Shown here: positions 1 to 9,547 of the stretch, piece by piece
How positions within the stretch are numbered: position 1 is the stretch's first letter
How the letters are laid out: every line of letters starts with the position of its first letter
Assembly (NCBI GenBank): GCA_035267185.1
Contig: DATFLY010000047.1
Span: forward strand, 1-50,287
DNA from: JAUIBE01 sp035267185
Lineage (GTDB): Bacteria; Pseudomonadota; Gammaproteobacteria; Xanthomonadales; SZUA-36
DNA: 50,287 bases
Direction of reading: 5' to 3'
Notes under the pieces: model-generated
Database searches by the model: none
The model's input: the letters and a program-made list of their open reading frames with translations, nothing else
What the model was told of the DNA's origin: nothing
Made by a program: the position numbers and the translations under genes

Positions 1-576
1 GCTGTTGTTTGAAGACTTGTCTTCGTTTTCTGCCAGCGCTTTCACTTCCACATCCTGCGCGCCGCCCTCATTAATATCTAATGCGATCATCGCGTCGCTG
101 AACAGCTCCGGCTGAATATCGCCAATCAGGTTAATCACCACCGCTTCGGATTCACCGTCACTGGTCAGCAGGGTCATCCCATGCACTTCACTGCCGGATG
201 ACTTTAGCATCAGGTGCGTCCGTTCGTTTTCCTGCTGAACAAGCATGACTGATTGCCAGCCATCCACTTCTAGGTTCTCTTTCATACGGTCCATCTTGAT
301 GGCGACTTTCGAGGAGTCACCATCGATTTCATAAACCCTGATCCGGACACCGTCCAGAGAGCGCAACAGCGCCACAGTCTCCGGATCGTCCTCGATGTGC
401 CTGGCGGCAAACCGAAGCAGGGTTGGACCCATTGAAAAAGCGAACTCCCGGTCGGTATCCCATACTCCCGGGGACTCAAAATTCGCAAACCCGGGCTCCC
501 CGCGTGGCGCGGTAAGCCCACAAGCCGTGACCGCCAGCATCATCGCGAGGACGCAGGAAGTTTTGCAGGCATTCAT
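1..576 (-). CDS. DUF4252-like lipoprotein (C-terminus off window)
   Basis: Open on the minus strand from an ATG at 576 to the window edge with no stop, so at least 192 residues are present and the C-terminus is missing. The first 20 residues are a short hydrophobic signal ending in a lipobox (V-T-A-C, Cys19), which suggests an outer or inner membrane lipoprotein. The rest resembles the next gene upstream (581-1147): both carry an L-D-G-V-R-[IV]-R-V motif and a similar GW-x(2)-V segment, typical of the DUF4252 family as I recall it. The gene starts 4 bases after the stop of that paralogue, so the two are probably cotranscribed with the sigma/anti-sigma pair. The function is unknown; an envelope role under ECF sigma control is inferred from context. 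The tail becomes acidic and low in complexity near the edge. Confidence 0.7.
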   Translation of the reverse strand, partial: MNACKTSCVLAMMLAVTACGLTAPRGEPGFANFESPGVWDTDREFAFSMGPTLLRFAARHIEDDPETVALLRSLDGVRIRVYEIDGDSSKVAIKMDRMKENLEVDGWQSVMLVQQENERTHLMLKSSGSEVHGMTLLTSDGESEAVVINLIGDIQPELFSDAMIALDINEGGAQDVEVKALAENEDKSSNNS

Positions 577-580
577 GAGC

Positions 581-1147
581 TTAATCATCGCCATTGATTT
601 CCACACCATTGATCTGAATGTCGTTCACATCGACTTCAAAATGGTCCATCAGGCGGGCAAGCTCAGCCGGGTCAAGAAAACCGATGACGTTGATAAACAC
701 CGCCTCGTCCGGCTCAACAGCCATCACGGTGATTCCTTCAATCAGGTCGTCATTGAGTTTCATGAAAATCCTGACCTGCTCGTCCGTGGAGTTGACGCTG
801 ACAACCGACTCCCAGCCACTGCCGGACAAGCTGGAAGACACGTTCCTGACGAGATCAATCGCTCCATCTGCCAGTTGATCCGTTTCAAACACCCGCACCC
901 GAACACCGTCAAGACGGCTGAACAGGTTGGCAACTTCAGGATCTTCATTCGTTGTGAATGCGCTGACAAAACTGAGCAACCCTTTACCAACGGCTATTTC
1001 GACATTGGGCTCTCCGAAAATATCACTGAGCTGTCCAAAATCAACATAGCCAGGAAAAGCCTTGAGTTCGTCTTCCTGGGCCCAGGCTGTGCTGGCCGCC
1101 AGTGTGAGGCAGGCAATACCTGCCATCGTGATAATAAATTTCTTCAT
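581..1147 (-). CDS. DUF4252-like exported protein
   Basis: 188 residues with a clear Sec signal peptide (MKK, hydrophobic core, A-W-A cleavage site near residue 23) and no lipobox, so probably periplasmic. The mature part has the L-D-G-V-R-V-R-V-F-E segment shared with the neighbouring lipoprotein, which points to the DUF4252 family and a local duplication. The ATG overlaps the anti-sigma stop codon as ATGA (1144-1147), which implies translational coupling. The biochemical role is unknown. The arrangement sigma, anti-sigma, soluble DUF4252, lipoprotein DUF4252 suggests that the two are targets or sensors in the same circuit, but this is inference. Confidence 0.75.
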   Translation of the reverse strand: MKKFIITMAGIACLTLAASTAWAQEDELKAFPGYVDFGQLSDIFGEPNVEIAVGKGLLSFVSAFTTNEDPEVANLFSRLDGVRVRVFETDQLADGAIDLVRNVSSSLSGSGWESVVSVNSTDEQVRIFMKLNDDLIEGITVMAVEPDEAVFINVIGFLDPAELARLMDHFEVDVNDIQINGVEINGDD

Positions 1148-1704
1148 GAGCTTTCCTCCTGCTCAGTATGGTTTGTGTAAGGCATATAGCGGGAAACGTT
1201 TTCAGTGATGCCACTGCTCAGTTCCTTTGCCAGTTCAGATTCAATTTGTTGACCGGCTCGTTGGCCGATACGGTCGAGATAGGCGAATGCAATGGCCACC
1301 TCCTGTTGGGCCTTCAGAATTTCCGCCTCTGTGTATTCGGGTCCCTGTGGTTGTGACCGCATCATGGTCATCGCGATAACGAGTACCGGAATCGCTGCCA
1401 GCGCGCCTGCCGGAATCCAGCGCGGCAGACCAAACCAGCTTCCGGCTTTGCGTGGTTCCGGTAGCGGCCGTTCTGTATCAGGGATCTCGGCCAGCCGGGT
1501 CCGGAGAGATTCCGGTGCACGCTCGATCTGAAGATCATCCAGGCGGGCCTGCAAGGCATGGGCATCGATAATGGCCTGTGCCAGAGCAGCGTTAGTCTCG
1601 GCTTCACGTTTCAGCTCGGCGACTTCGTCTTCACCAAGTTCGCCATCGAGCAGATCGTTGATCCGTGCTTCCCAGGTTTCATTGATGTTGTTGTGATCAG
1701 TCAT
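1144..1704 (-). CDS. membrane anti-sigma factor
   Basis: 186 residues. The N-terminal 60 residues are charged and helical (L-L-D-G-E-L followed by acidic helices), as in cytoplasmic sigma-binding domains of RseA/RskA-type proteins. One transmembrane helix lies at about residues 96-115 (W-I-P-A-G-A-L then I-P-V-L-V-I-A-M), and about 70 residues of mostly helical sequence follow outside the membrane. No HxxxCxxC zinc motif is present, so it is not a ZAS-type redox anti-sigma. It follows the ECF sigma gene (142-bp gap holding palindromic repeats) and overlaps the next gene by ATGA. The call rests on topology and neighbourhood more than on specific sequence similarity. Confidence 0.7.
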   Translation of the reverse strand: MTDHNNINETWEARINDLLDGELGEDEVAELKREAETNAALAQAIIDAHALQARLDDLQIERAPESLRTRLAEIPDTERPLPEPRKAGSWFGLPRWIPAGALAAIPVLVIAMTMMRSQPQGPEYTEAEILKAQQEVAIAFAYLDRIGQRAGQQIESELAKELSSGITENVSRYMPYTNHTEQEESS

Positions 1705-1754
1705 TTAACTTTTCCTGCTTTCAGTTCTTCTATCCAAACAATCATTGTTTCCTT

Positions 1755-1847
1755 GTCATCCCGGAAGCGCTTTTGCGCCCCATCGTCATCCCGGAAGCGT
1801 TTAGCGCCCCATCGTCATCCCGGAAGCGCTTTAGCGCTATCCGGGAT
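1755..1847. repeat. three tandem REP-like palindromic units
   Basis: Three head-to-tail copies of a 29-30 base unit beginning GTCATCCCGGAAGCG start at 1755, 1785 and 1814. The third copy extends into a strong palindrome: ATCCCGGA-AGCGCT, loop TT, AGCGCT-A-TCCGGGAT (1817-1847). The first two copies keep only the left arm and the AGCG core followed by a GCGCCCCATC spacer. The palindrome ends inside the stop codon of the sigma factor gene (1847-1849). This resembles REP/BIME-type dispersed elements that are common in gammaproteobacterial intergenic spaces. In the sigma/anti-sigma transcript the hairpin could attenuate transcription or protect the sigma-encoding end, which is inference. Confidence 0.8.
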
Positions 1848-2335
1848 CAGGCCCGCAATGGTGCGAGCTCTTCTCGTAGCTGCTTTCTCGCCCGGTGCAG
1901 GTAGACTTTTACCTGCGACATGCTCAGGTCCAGCGTGCCTGCTACCTCGGCATAACTGTGTTGCTGGACGTCCCTGAGAACCACCAGTGAGCGATACGGC
2001 TCATTCAGTGCCTCTATGGCAGCCTTGAGACGTCTTCCGGTATCACGCTGCTCGAGGTCCTCCATCGGTCCAGGTGCATCGCTTGCCTCAGCCTGGCCCT
2101 GCAAATCGCCTTCCGGCTTCCGGCGTCGGATTCGGTCAAGGCACCCGTTGCGTATCACTCTCATCAACCAGGGTTTGGCTTTCTCCTGGTCGATACGGTC
2201 CTGGTGATGCCAAAGCTTTACGAAAGATTCCTGGCAGACGTCCTCGGCTTCAGCATGATCACGCAACATGTAACGCGCCAGCGTCCATGCCTGATCCTGG
2301 TATTCCTCTACCCATTGACGAAACTGCTTACTCAT
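1847..2335 (-). CDS. ECF RNA polymerase sigma factor
   Basis: 162 residues, a normal length for an extracytoplasmic-function sigma factor. Region 2 is visible near residues 10-75 (the A-R-Y-M-L-R-D-H-A-E-A-E-D segment, then K-L-W and a W-L-M-R-V-I-R-N sequence). Region 4 is near residues 105-160 and contains the L-D-L-S-M-S-Q-V-K-V-Y-L-H-R-A-R helix-turn-helix recognition helix. A variable Pro/Gly/Ala-rich linker separates them. It heads a minus-strand unit with a membrane anti-sigma and two DUF4252 envelope proteins, the classic layout of an autoregulated envelope-signal circuit. A candidate ECF-type promoter lies just upstream. The inducing signal cannot be read from the sequence. Confidence 0.9.
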   Translation of the reverse strand: MSKQFRQWVEEYQDQAWTLARYMLRDHAEAEDVCQESFVKLWHHQDRIDQEKAKPWLMRVIRNGCLDRIRRRKPEGDLQGQAEASDAPGPMEDLEQRDTGRRLKAAIEALNEPYRSLVVLRDVQQHSYAEVAGTLDLSMSQVKVYLHRARKQLREELAPLRA

Positions 2336-2357
2336 CTCATGAGCATATACGCATGAA

Positions 2358-2385
2358 GTAAGATTTTGTTACAGCGAGATGTTCC
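2358..2385 (-). promoter_or_regulatory. candidate ECF-type autoregulatory promoter
   Basis: Read on the minus strand, GGAAC (2385-2381) is followed after 17 bases by TCTTAC (2363-2358), about 23 bases before the sigma factor start codon. GGAAC with a 16-17 base spacer and a TCT-type -10 is the layout used by RpoE-like sigma factors, so it may be recognised by the sigma factor it precedes. The short -10 match makes this tentative. Confidence 0.4.
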
Positions 2386-2592
2386 GGGTGGGCGTGCTAC
2401 GCGCGTTCAGGTGCTGCTGAGATCAGTTAGGAAAAATTTAGTTGAAAAGGGCTGCAATTCAGCCTGCGACAAAACGTTTCGGAATATTTTCGTATCAATT
2501 TAGTCTGCCCCGCGTAGAGAGTTTTCATGACCACACCTAGTCTTTTTACTGACACCAGCCGCAAAAATTTTACTCGCAGTAAGGAGCAACAT

Positions 2593-3240
2593 ATGTCGAA
2601 CAAACTTGATTTCTGGCAATGCATACTCATCAGCATTGTGCTTGCAGGCGCTTCCACGACAGTGCTGGCACAACACTCAAGCAAGGCCAATGCTCACTAC
2701 CTCTGGGACCCAAATGCGGTTGTCGGGCAAACCACTTTGGATCGCAGCCCTGAGGGACTCAAAGCAAGCTTCAAACTGAACACAAATGCAAGCTACAACG
2801 GCCAGGTCCTGACGCTCTGGATCGTGGTGTTCAACACACCGCAAGGTTGCCTGACAAACCCATGTGGCGCAGCTGACCTTGAAAACCCGGAAGCAGCAGG
2901 GGATTTCCTTTACGGTGGAGGCACGATCACCAACGACAATAAGGCAGAGTTCGCCGGCAGCCTCGCAACGGGTGACTCATCAGGTTCGGGCTGGATCGAA
3001 TTTGGCTTCCCCGAATTCGCGCTGGGCCTGACGGATCCGGAAAATGCAGAAGTTCACTTGCTGCTTCACAGCCATGGCCCCGCCAGCAGTGGTACTGACC
3101 TGGGTGACCAGATTTCATCCTATTTTGGCGGTTGCACGGTTTTCCTGGGGGACGCAGCCGGGTTTGCTCTTGGTCCGGAAGATGTGCCGGATGAGGCAGG
3201 AGAGTGCTCAACTACAATTGTATCAATTCACATGCCCTGA
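2593..3240 (+). CDS. exported protein of unknown function
   Basis: The start was set at the ATG at 2593 because AAGGAG (2581-2586) stands at ideal distance and a signal peptide begins there; a longer in-frame start exists at 2527 but would bury the signal. The product is 215 residues, with a hydrophobic core at 10-25 and cleavage after V-L-A near residue 26. The mature protein is acidic, rich in Gly/Ser/Asn and predicted beta, with four Cys that could form two disulfides, and an H-L-L-L-H-S-H-G-P segment that recalls CHRD-type folds without giving a confident family match. It stands alone and converges on the regulator gene at 3287. No function can be assigned. Confidence 0.75.
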   Translation: MSNKLDFWQCILISIVLAGASTTVLAQHSSKANAHYLWDPNAVVGQTTLDRSPEGLKASFKLNTNASYNGQVLTLWIVVFNTPQGCLTNPCGAADLENPEAAGDFLYGGGTITNDNKAEFAGSLATGDSSGSGWIEFGFPEFALGLTDPENAEVHLLLHSHGPASSGTDLGDQISSYFGGCTVFLGDAAGFALGPEDVPDEAGECSTTIVSIHMP

Positions 3241-3286
3241 TCATGGTGTACCGGTTCAGCGCAACCTGGTTAACTCTCACGTGTCG

Positions 3287-5344
3287 TCATAGGGTCCGCG
3301 CAAGCGGGCCCTGGCTCGTTGAGTCGAATCGGTAGAGCTCCGGATGTCGTTCCAGATGATCACGCAACCTGGCCACAACCTGTCGGTTAAAATCATCCTT
3401 CAGAAGTTCTTCAGTGGCCTCCAAAAATGGAGGCCAGCGCTTATCGGCATGTAAGTTTTTTAACAGTGGTGTGTTTCTCAGACCCGCCAGTTCTGACCGC
3501 AAGGACCAGTTGAGCGGTTGCTCCGGCAAGGTTTGTATTGCCAGATCCAGCGATTCAAAAGCAGCGTCGAGATCACCGCGCATGGCGTACACGGTGGCCA
3601 GGCGGAAGGCCCCCACCTCGGCTGGCAAAGACACAAGCCGCTGTAGCGCCTTTTCGGCAGATTCGTAATCACCCTGCATGTGACCCTGAATGGCAAGCGT
3701 TAAATCCAGGTCCGGTCCCGGCTTTATTGCGGCCATCAACTCCCTGGCTGATTCGAGGTCTCCCTGGATGATCCTGATCCATGCAAGCGTCCGGCTCTCC
3801 CGCCTCCCTGGATCCGGGATCAGGTCAATTGTTTGCGTCAGGACATCCTCCGCTGCTTCAAGGTGATTCATGCTGAAGAGAAAGATTGCAAGATTGGCTC
3901 GAAGAGAGGCGCTCAGAGGGTCGAGGGCGACAGCTCGCCTCATAAACGGCAGGGCAAGCGTCGCCTCTCCTGATTCGAAAGCAACCCCGGCCATCATCGC
4001 CTGGACCACCGCATGGTTATGTCCCAGCGGCATGGCTCGCTCAATAAAATTCATGGCTTCAATCGTATTGCCAACCTCCAGCTTTATGTACGCCATCCGC
4101 CACAATGCTTCCGGGTTTTCTGGATCATGCAACAGGGCCTGATTCAGGGCATTCTGGATCAATACAGTGGCTTCGTCCGGACCAAGACGCACCTCTGGTG
4201 AGAGGTTCCGGGCGCTCATTCGCAGATTGATTGTGGCCGCCAGGGACGCCCATGCATCGGCGAACCCCGGATCGATCTCCAGTGCGCTTTCGAAACTGGT
4301 CTGCGCCCGAAGGATGTCACCCTCGCTGCGACGGCCGTAGAACAAACGTCCACGTGAATAGGCCTCCCAGGCCTCTGGCGCCGGTGTGTTCACAGCACGG
4401 TAATCACCCTGATCCCCATCACCCACCAATTGCACATGCAGCACATTTGCCAATTCCCGCGCAATTCGATCCTGCATCTCGAAAATGTCGCCCATCTGCT
4501 CCTCATAAGTTTCTGACCAGACATGGGCGCCGGTTTGGCCATCGACCAGCTGAGCGGTCACCCGCACCCGCTCGCCCGACCTGCGAACACTGCCTTCCAG
4601 CACATGCGCAACATTGAGTTGTCTTGCGATGATCCTGACATCCGGGGCTTCTGGCTTGAAAGAGAACGAGGAGGTTCTGGCAATCACGATTAATTCCTGT
4701 GTTTGCGCGAGCAGATTCAGGATTTCCTCGGCAATCCCATCGGCCAGAAATTCCTGGTTCCCCGACTCGCTCATATCGGCAAACGGCAGTACAGCAATTG
4801 AAGAGGGTGGTGGTTCCCAGTCACCTGCCTGAGGTATCACCGTGACAACGTCGGACCCGGCGCGCCACCAGGTGGCCGCTATGGCAAGGGCCAGGAAAAC
4901 CAGTGCAGCGAGGGTCCACCTTGACGGAAGCCGGCTCTGTTTTTGCAGTGCCTTTGGTTCTGGATTGTCTTCGTTTTCATGAGAATAGTGAACCTTGACC
5001 TCGGCCTCAAATCGATAGCCACGCCGGGGAACGGTTCGAATGATTTCCCTGCCGTCATCACCCAGCGCCCTTCTGATTTCAATCAGGCACTGTGTAAGAG
5101 AATCATCGGTGACGACAAGACCAGGCCAGACTGCTCCCAGCAACTCTTCACGACTGAGCAGTTGGCCGGCATGCAAAACGAGCTGATGAAGCACCTCAAA
5201 CGACTTGGGGCGAACAGGAACAGGTTCCTCGCTCCGAAACAACGCACCACGGGTTAAATCGAGCCGAAATAACCCGAAAGAATAGGCGATGACGCCCTCT
5301 TCTGAGCGTTCCGCTGAGTTCGAATGACCTTCAGCCAATGGCAC
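3287..5344 (-). CDS. CadC-type winged-helix regulator with TolB-like and TPR domains
   Basis: 685 residues. An OmpR/ToxR-type winged-helix DNA-binding domain occupies about residues 20-115 (R-P-K-S-F-E-V-L, the V-W-P-G-L-V-V-T-D-D-S-L-T-Q-C turn, and R-T-V-P-R-R-G-Y-R-F-E at the wing). One transmembrane helix is at 143-160. A TolB-like segment begins near 181 with S-I-A-V-L-P-F-A-D-M-S and the D-G-I-A-E-E-I-L-N motif, the set often annotated as adenylate cyclase-associated in such proteins. About 320-640 is a tandem TPR array. It is a one-component membrane transcription regulator that would sense something in the periplasm through the TPR part. Large families of these occur in Xanthomonadales-related genomes. 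The target genes are not evident; the divergent neighbour is groES, which is normally under heat-shock control. Confidence 0.85.
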   Translation of the reverse strand: MPLAEGHSNSAERSEEGVIAYSFGLFRLDLTRGALFRSEEPVPVRPKSFEVLHQLVLHAGQLLSREELLGAVWPGLVVTDDSLTQCLIEIRRALGDDGREIIRTVPRRGYRFEAEVKVHYSHENEDNPEPKALQKQSRLPSRWTLAALVFLALAIAATWWRAGSDVVTVIPQAGDWEPPPSSIAVLPFADMSESGNQEFLADGIAEEILNLLAQTQELIVIARTSSFSFKPEAPDVRIIARQLNVAHVLEGSVRRSGERVRVTAQLVDGQTGAHVWSETYEEQMGDIFEMQDRIARELANVLHVQLVGDGDQGDYRAVNTPAPEAWEAYSRGRLFYGRRSEGDILRAQTSFESALEIDPGFADAWASLAATINLRMSARNLSPEVRLGPDEATVLIQNALNQALLHDPENPEALWRMAYIKLEVGNTIEAMNFIERAMPLGHNHAVVQAMMAGVAFESGEATLALPFMRRAVALDPLSASLRANLAIFLFSMNHLEAAEDVLTQTIDLIPDPGRRESRTLAWIRIIQGDLESARELMAAIKPGPDLDLTLAIQGHMQGDYESAEKALQRLVSLPAEVGAFRLATVYAMRGDLDAAFESLDLAIQTLPEQPLNWSLRSELAGLRNTPLLKNLHADKRWPPFLEATEELLKDDFNRQVVARLRDHLERHPELYRFDSTSQGPLARTL

Positions 5345-5436
5345 GACCTTCGCTGGTATCTTCTGTCCAAATACTACTCTTTGGGTGGTTTTGTTTCTTT
5401 AAATGTACGCCAAATGGGCTGAAATCGCGTTCCTGA

Positions 5437-5465
5437 CTTGAATTTTCAGGCCTACAACACCACTT
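5437..5465 (+). promoter_or_regulatory. candidate sigma-32 promoter of groESL
   Basis: CTTGAA at 5437-5442 matches the heat-shock -35 box, and CACCACTT at 5458-5465, after a 15-base spacer, resembles the CCCCATNT -10 box. It lies about 110 bases upstream of groES. No CIRCE inverted repeat (TTAGCACTC-N9-GAGTGCTAA) was found, so RpoH control is more likely than HrcA control. The -10 is imperfect. Confidence 0.4.
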
Positions 5466-5574
5466 CCCGAGTCAGGCTGAAAAGGTGTTCGCACCTTCAG
5501 ACACTAAGTGCTACCGGGCAGGGAAACCTGGACCGGATATTAATTCAAACAAGTTTGAGTTTTGGGAGATTTCA

Positions 5575-5865
5575 ATGAAACTTCGTCCTTTACATGATCG
5601 CGTGATCGTAAGACGCATGGAAGAAGAACGCGTTTCTTCCGGCGGCATTGTTATTCCGGACAACGCGACAGAAAAACCCGTTCGCGGAGAAATCATCGCC
5701 GTGGGTAACGGCAAAGTGCTCGAGTCCGGTGACCAGCGCGGCCTTGACGTTAAGGCTGGCGACACGGTTCTGTTCGGAAAGTATTCGGGTACCGAAGTCA
5801 AAGTGGATGGCGAGGAACTGCTTGTCATGCGCGAAGACGACATTATGGCTGTAATTGACGATTAA
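5575..5865 (+). CDS. groS: co-chaperonin GroES
   Basis: 96 residues from the ATG at 5575, which is preceded by GGGAG; an upstream in-frame extension to 5485 is not homologous. The standard GroES start M-K-L-R-P-L-H-D-R, the mobile-loop segment (S-S-G-G-I-V-I-P-D) near residues 19-33 and the G-D-x-V-L-F-G-K-Y core are all present. It caps the GroEL ring during ATP-driven folding in the cytoplasm. It is 34 bases upstream of groEL, in the usual bicistronic operon. Confidence 0.97.
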   Translation: MKLRPLHDRVIVRRMEEERVSSGGIVIPDNATEKPVRGEIIAVGNGKVLESGDQRGLDVKAGDTVLFGKYSGTEVKVDGEELLVMREDDIMAVIDD

Positions 5866-5899
5866 TTGGCTTGCTTAAAGCTAAAGAGGATTCAAGACA

Positions 5900-7534
<1,635 letters not shown>

Positions 7535-7576
7535 TTTGAGCGCAGCTCAAATAACGTCATAGACGGTAAGACTAAG

Positions 7577-7606
7577 AAGGCCCTGCAATTGCGGGGCCTT
7601 TTTTTA
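7577..7606 (+). terminator. rho-independent terminator of groESL
   Basis: Ten-base arms AAGGCCCTGC and GCGGGGCCTT (one G-T wobble) around an AATT loop, followed directly by a run of T. It lies 43 bases after the groEL stop. Confidence 0.9.
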
Positions 7607-7675
7607 TCCGGTTCGCGCCTGAGCACAAATCAAAAGTCTTCACTTAAATCCGTTACAAACGGCCAAGAGTCATAA

Positions 7676-7708
7676 GAAAGACCTCGCGAAAGCGAGGCCT
7701 TTCTTTTT
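7676..7708 (+). terminator. second intrinsic terminator after groESL
   Basis: Arms GAAAGACCTCGC and GCGAGGCCTTTC with a GAAA tetraloop and a CTTTTT tail. It lies between groEL and the convergent gene at 7739, giving a backup stop for groESL and shielding that gene from antisense transcription. Confidence 0.85.
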
Positions 7709-7738
7709 GGGGTGTTGTGAACGGATTCGTGCTGGTCA

Positions 7739-8611
7739 TTACCGAACCGTGATGCTGGCGCCCAGCACACTGGCATCAGTATCAAAATCATGATCCTCCA
7801 GGTCTACATGTTCGATGGTCAGGCCATGATTGCCGCGTTTCGCACCGGTAACCTCAAAGTAGGCATATCCACTCATTGAAGTGACATCCAGCAAAGTGGC
7901 GCTGGTCCCGTCCGGATTCGTCCAGGCCGCAGTGACGATGGCCCCGGCTGCGGAAGAGCCGTCCTGGTCTCGAACCTGCACAAGCGCCCGGACAGTACGT
8001 TTACCCCGCCGTTTACTCGAACTCATTTCGATGTCGGTAACCCGCGTTGTCAGTGAGACCGGCGGAGGTGGCGTTCTCGGCGCGAAGATGGCCATGTTGA
8101 CATGAACTTGCCCGGTATAAAAATCCGGAACCCAGATTACTTCGAAGCCCTGGGCATGATCCACTACGCTGTAGAGACCGCCAAACATGTTGTAAGTGAC
8201 CTCTGCATCGGGATAGGCGGTAATGACCTGGTCCGGCTCCGCTGCCGCCAGCGCAGTATCAATGCCGGCAGTTGTCTGCCAGCCGCTTACTGCCTCATAC
8301 CAGCGAAGTGCGTGCACAATATCATTCGGGCTGTTGGCGGGGTTTCCACCATTGACACCTCGGTAGCGAACGCTGACTGCACCACCACCTTCAACAGGGA
8401 AATTACAGGATCCGCGGTCGCCGGCAGTTTCCGCACTCTGGCAAAAGTCCGGCGCCCCGATTGCGGCTACGACATCTGCACGACTGTCTCCCAGGGCAAT
8501 GCCGGGAACCCGGTCCCCTTCGACAACCAGCCCGGTAGCCGGCGCTGCAGCCCAGACGACAGAAGTAAATAGCATGTTGAACAGAAAAGCGAATCGAATC
8601 AGGAACTGCAT
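7739..8611 (-). CDS. exported protein with C-terminal Ig-like domain
   Basis: 290 residues with a signal peptide (hydrophobic 5-20, A-A-A cleavage near 23). Residues about 25-170 form a domain with two Cys and an A-I-G-A-P-D motif similar to secreted domains that begin by describing a G-x-S-x-x-D-V turn; no family is assigned. Residues about 185-290 (V-T-D-I-E-M-S through the terminal V-R) have an alternating beta pattern with T-A-A-W-T-N-P-D-G-T and G-Y-A-Y-F-E-V-T, which fits an Ig-like or carboxypeptidase-regulatory-like fold. GGAGGG stands just before the ATG. It is a single gene between terminator-protected groESL and another exported protein. Confidence 0.7.
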   Translation of the reverse strand: MQFLIRFAFLFNMLFTSVVWAAAPATGLVVEGDRVPGIALGDSRADVVAAIGAPDFCQSAETAGDRGSCNFPVEGGGAVSVRYRGVNGGNPANSPNDIVHALRWYEAVSGWQTTAGIDTALAAAEPDQVITAYPDAEVTYNMFGGLYSVVDHAQGFEVIWVPDFYTGQVHVNMAIFAPRTPPPPVSLTTRVTDIEMSSSKRRGKRTVRALVQVRDQDGSSAAGAIVTAAWTNPDGTSATLLDVTSMSGYAYFEVTGAKRGNHGLTIEHVDLEDHDFDTDASVLGASITVR

Positions 8612-8760
8612 GACAGGCGCCCTCCAGGGATTTTTGACGAGCGCAGGCTAGTTGGAAAAGATCACGCAAATATCACAATCGTAAAGCGCCGCGATATAGC
8701 GAAAGTAATATCCGGCAAATTGAAATGGTTTTCCTTTGGCCAGTTGGCCTCTGTTTGTAC

Positions 8761-9525
8761 TTACCTTCCCCAACGACGATAGAACCCGCGACCCAGAAAC
8801 ACGAGGGCCAGGGTCAGTATAAATATCCAGAAGAGTCTCTTGGGCCAGGAGTCAAGAACGCGCGTCATCATCACCAGTCGGGCGTGCTGCACCCAGGACA
8901 ATTCCTTCAGCAACGCTTTGGGTCGTTCGTTGCGACGCTCAGCCGGTCGCTGAGCCTGCTCGAAAGCCAGGTCATAGAGTTCAGGGACAAGTGACCTGGC
9001 TGCAACAGAATATTTCCAGTTCAAATCCGCCTCCTGAACGGTTTCACGCCAGAAATTGGCAACAAACGGATCTTCAACCACGCTGCCAAGCAGAACCTCG
9101 CTCAGCCGCTCATCCACCTCATCCCTCCGTCTCCAGTCCGGTGCGATTGTCTGCAATGGGCCCAACAGGTCCAGGATGATTGCGTGTCGTTGCAGACCAC
9201 GTGTCGTGCCATCACCCAGCATGTAAGAAACAAATGGGCCCACAAGGCCTTGTGCGCTGTCCACGCTTGTCCAGCCAGGGAAGTGCTCATCCAAAAACCT
9301 CACGCAGGCCACGGCCTGCTCAGGGCCTTCCTGCATCAGTTCAACGACGGGTGCCAGGTCTGCCAAATCGACCTGGCTTTCAACTGGACAATCCACCTGC
9401 CCTGATTGAGCTTCAAAAGGGCTGGGAACGAAAAACGCATCGGGGTCATCTGCTGAAAGAGGCGCCTCTGATGCCACAACGATGTCGGTGAACAGGAGCA
9501 ATAGCAGAACGAGTTTCAGGTTCAT
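8761..9525 (-). CDS. exported C-terminally anchored protein, unknown function
   Basis: The start was placed at 9525 (GGAG five bases upstream) rather than the longer option at 9561, because the signal peptide (M-N-L-K-L-V then a poly-Leu core) begins there and the overlap with the Sco gene disappears. The product is 254 residues, with cleavage near A-S-E-A. The body is helical and acidic with two Cys. A transmembrane helix near the end (L-F-W-I-F-I-L-T-L-A-L-V-F-L) precedes a basic tail (R-R-W-G-R), so the protein is probably tethered to the inner membrane with most of it in the periplasm. It follows the Sco1/SenC gene by 22 bases and may be cotranscribed with it, which weakly hints at cytochrome oxidase or copper handling. 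Confidence 0.65.
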   Translation of the reverse strand: MNLKLVLLLLLFTDIVVASEAPLSADDPDAFFVPSPFEAQSGQVDCPVESQVDLADLAPVVELMQEGPEQAVACVRFLDEHFPGWTSVDSAQGLVGPFVSYMLGDGTTRGLQRHAIILDLLGPLQTIAPDWRRRDEVDERLSEVLLGSVVEDPFVANFWRETVQEADLNWKYSVAARSLVPELYDLAFEQAQRPAERRNERPKALLKELSWVQHARLVMMTRVLDSWPKRLFWIFILTLALVFLGRGFYRRWGR

Positions 9526-9547
9526 GATGCTCCACGCAACGCTGAGA

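Noticed and set aside
395..1180. 261-codon open frame on the plus strand across the DUF4252 genes
   Set aside because: It is antisense to two well-supported minus-strand genes with signal peptides, has no family-like sequence and no ribosome-binding site.
3291..3313. Hairpin AGGGTCCGC-GCAA-GCGGGCCCT as a terminator
   Set aside because: A stable stem, but it lies inside the last codons of the regulator gene and has no T-run on either strand.
5345..5574. CIRCE element upstream of groES
   Set aside because: Only a partial half-site (AGTGCTA near 5507) is present, without its inverted partner.
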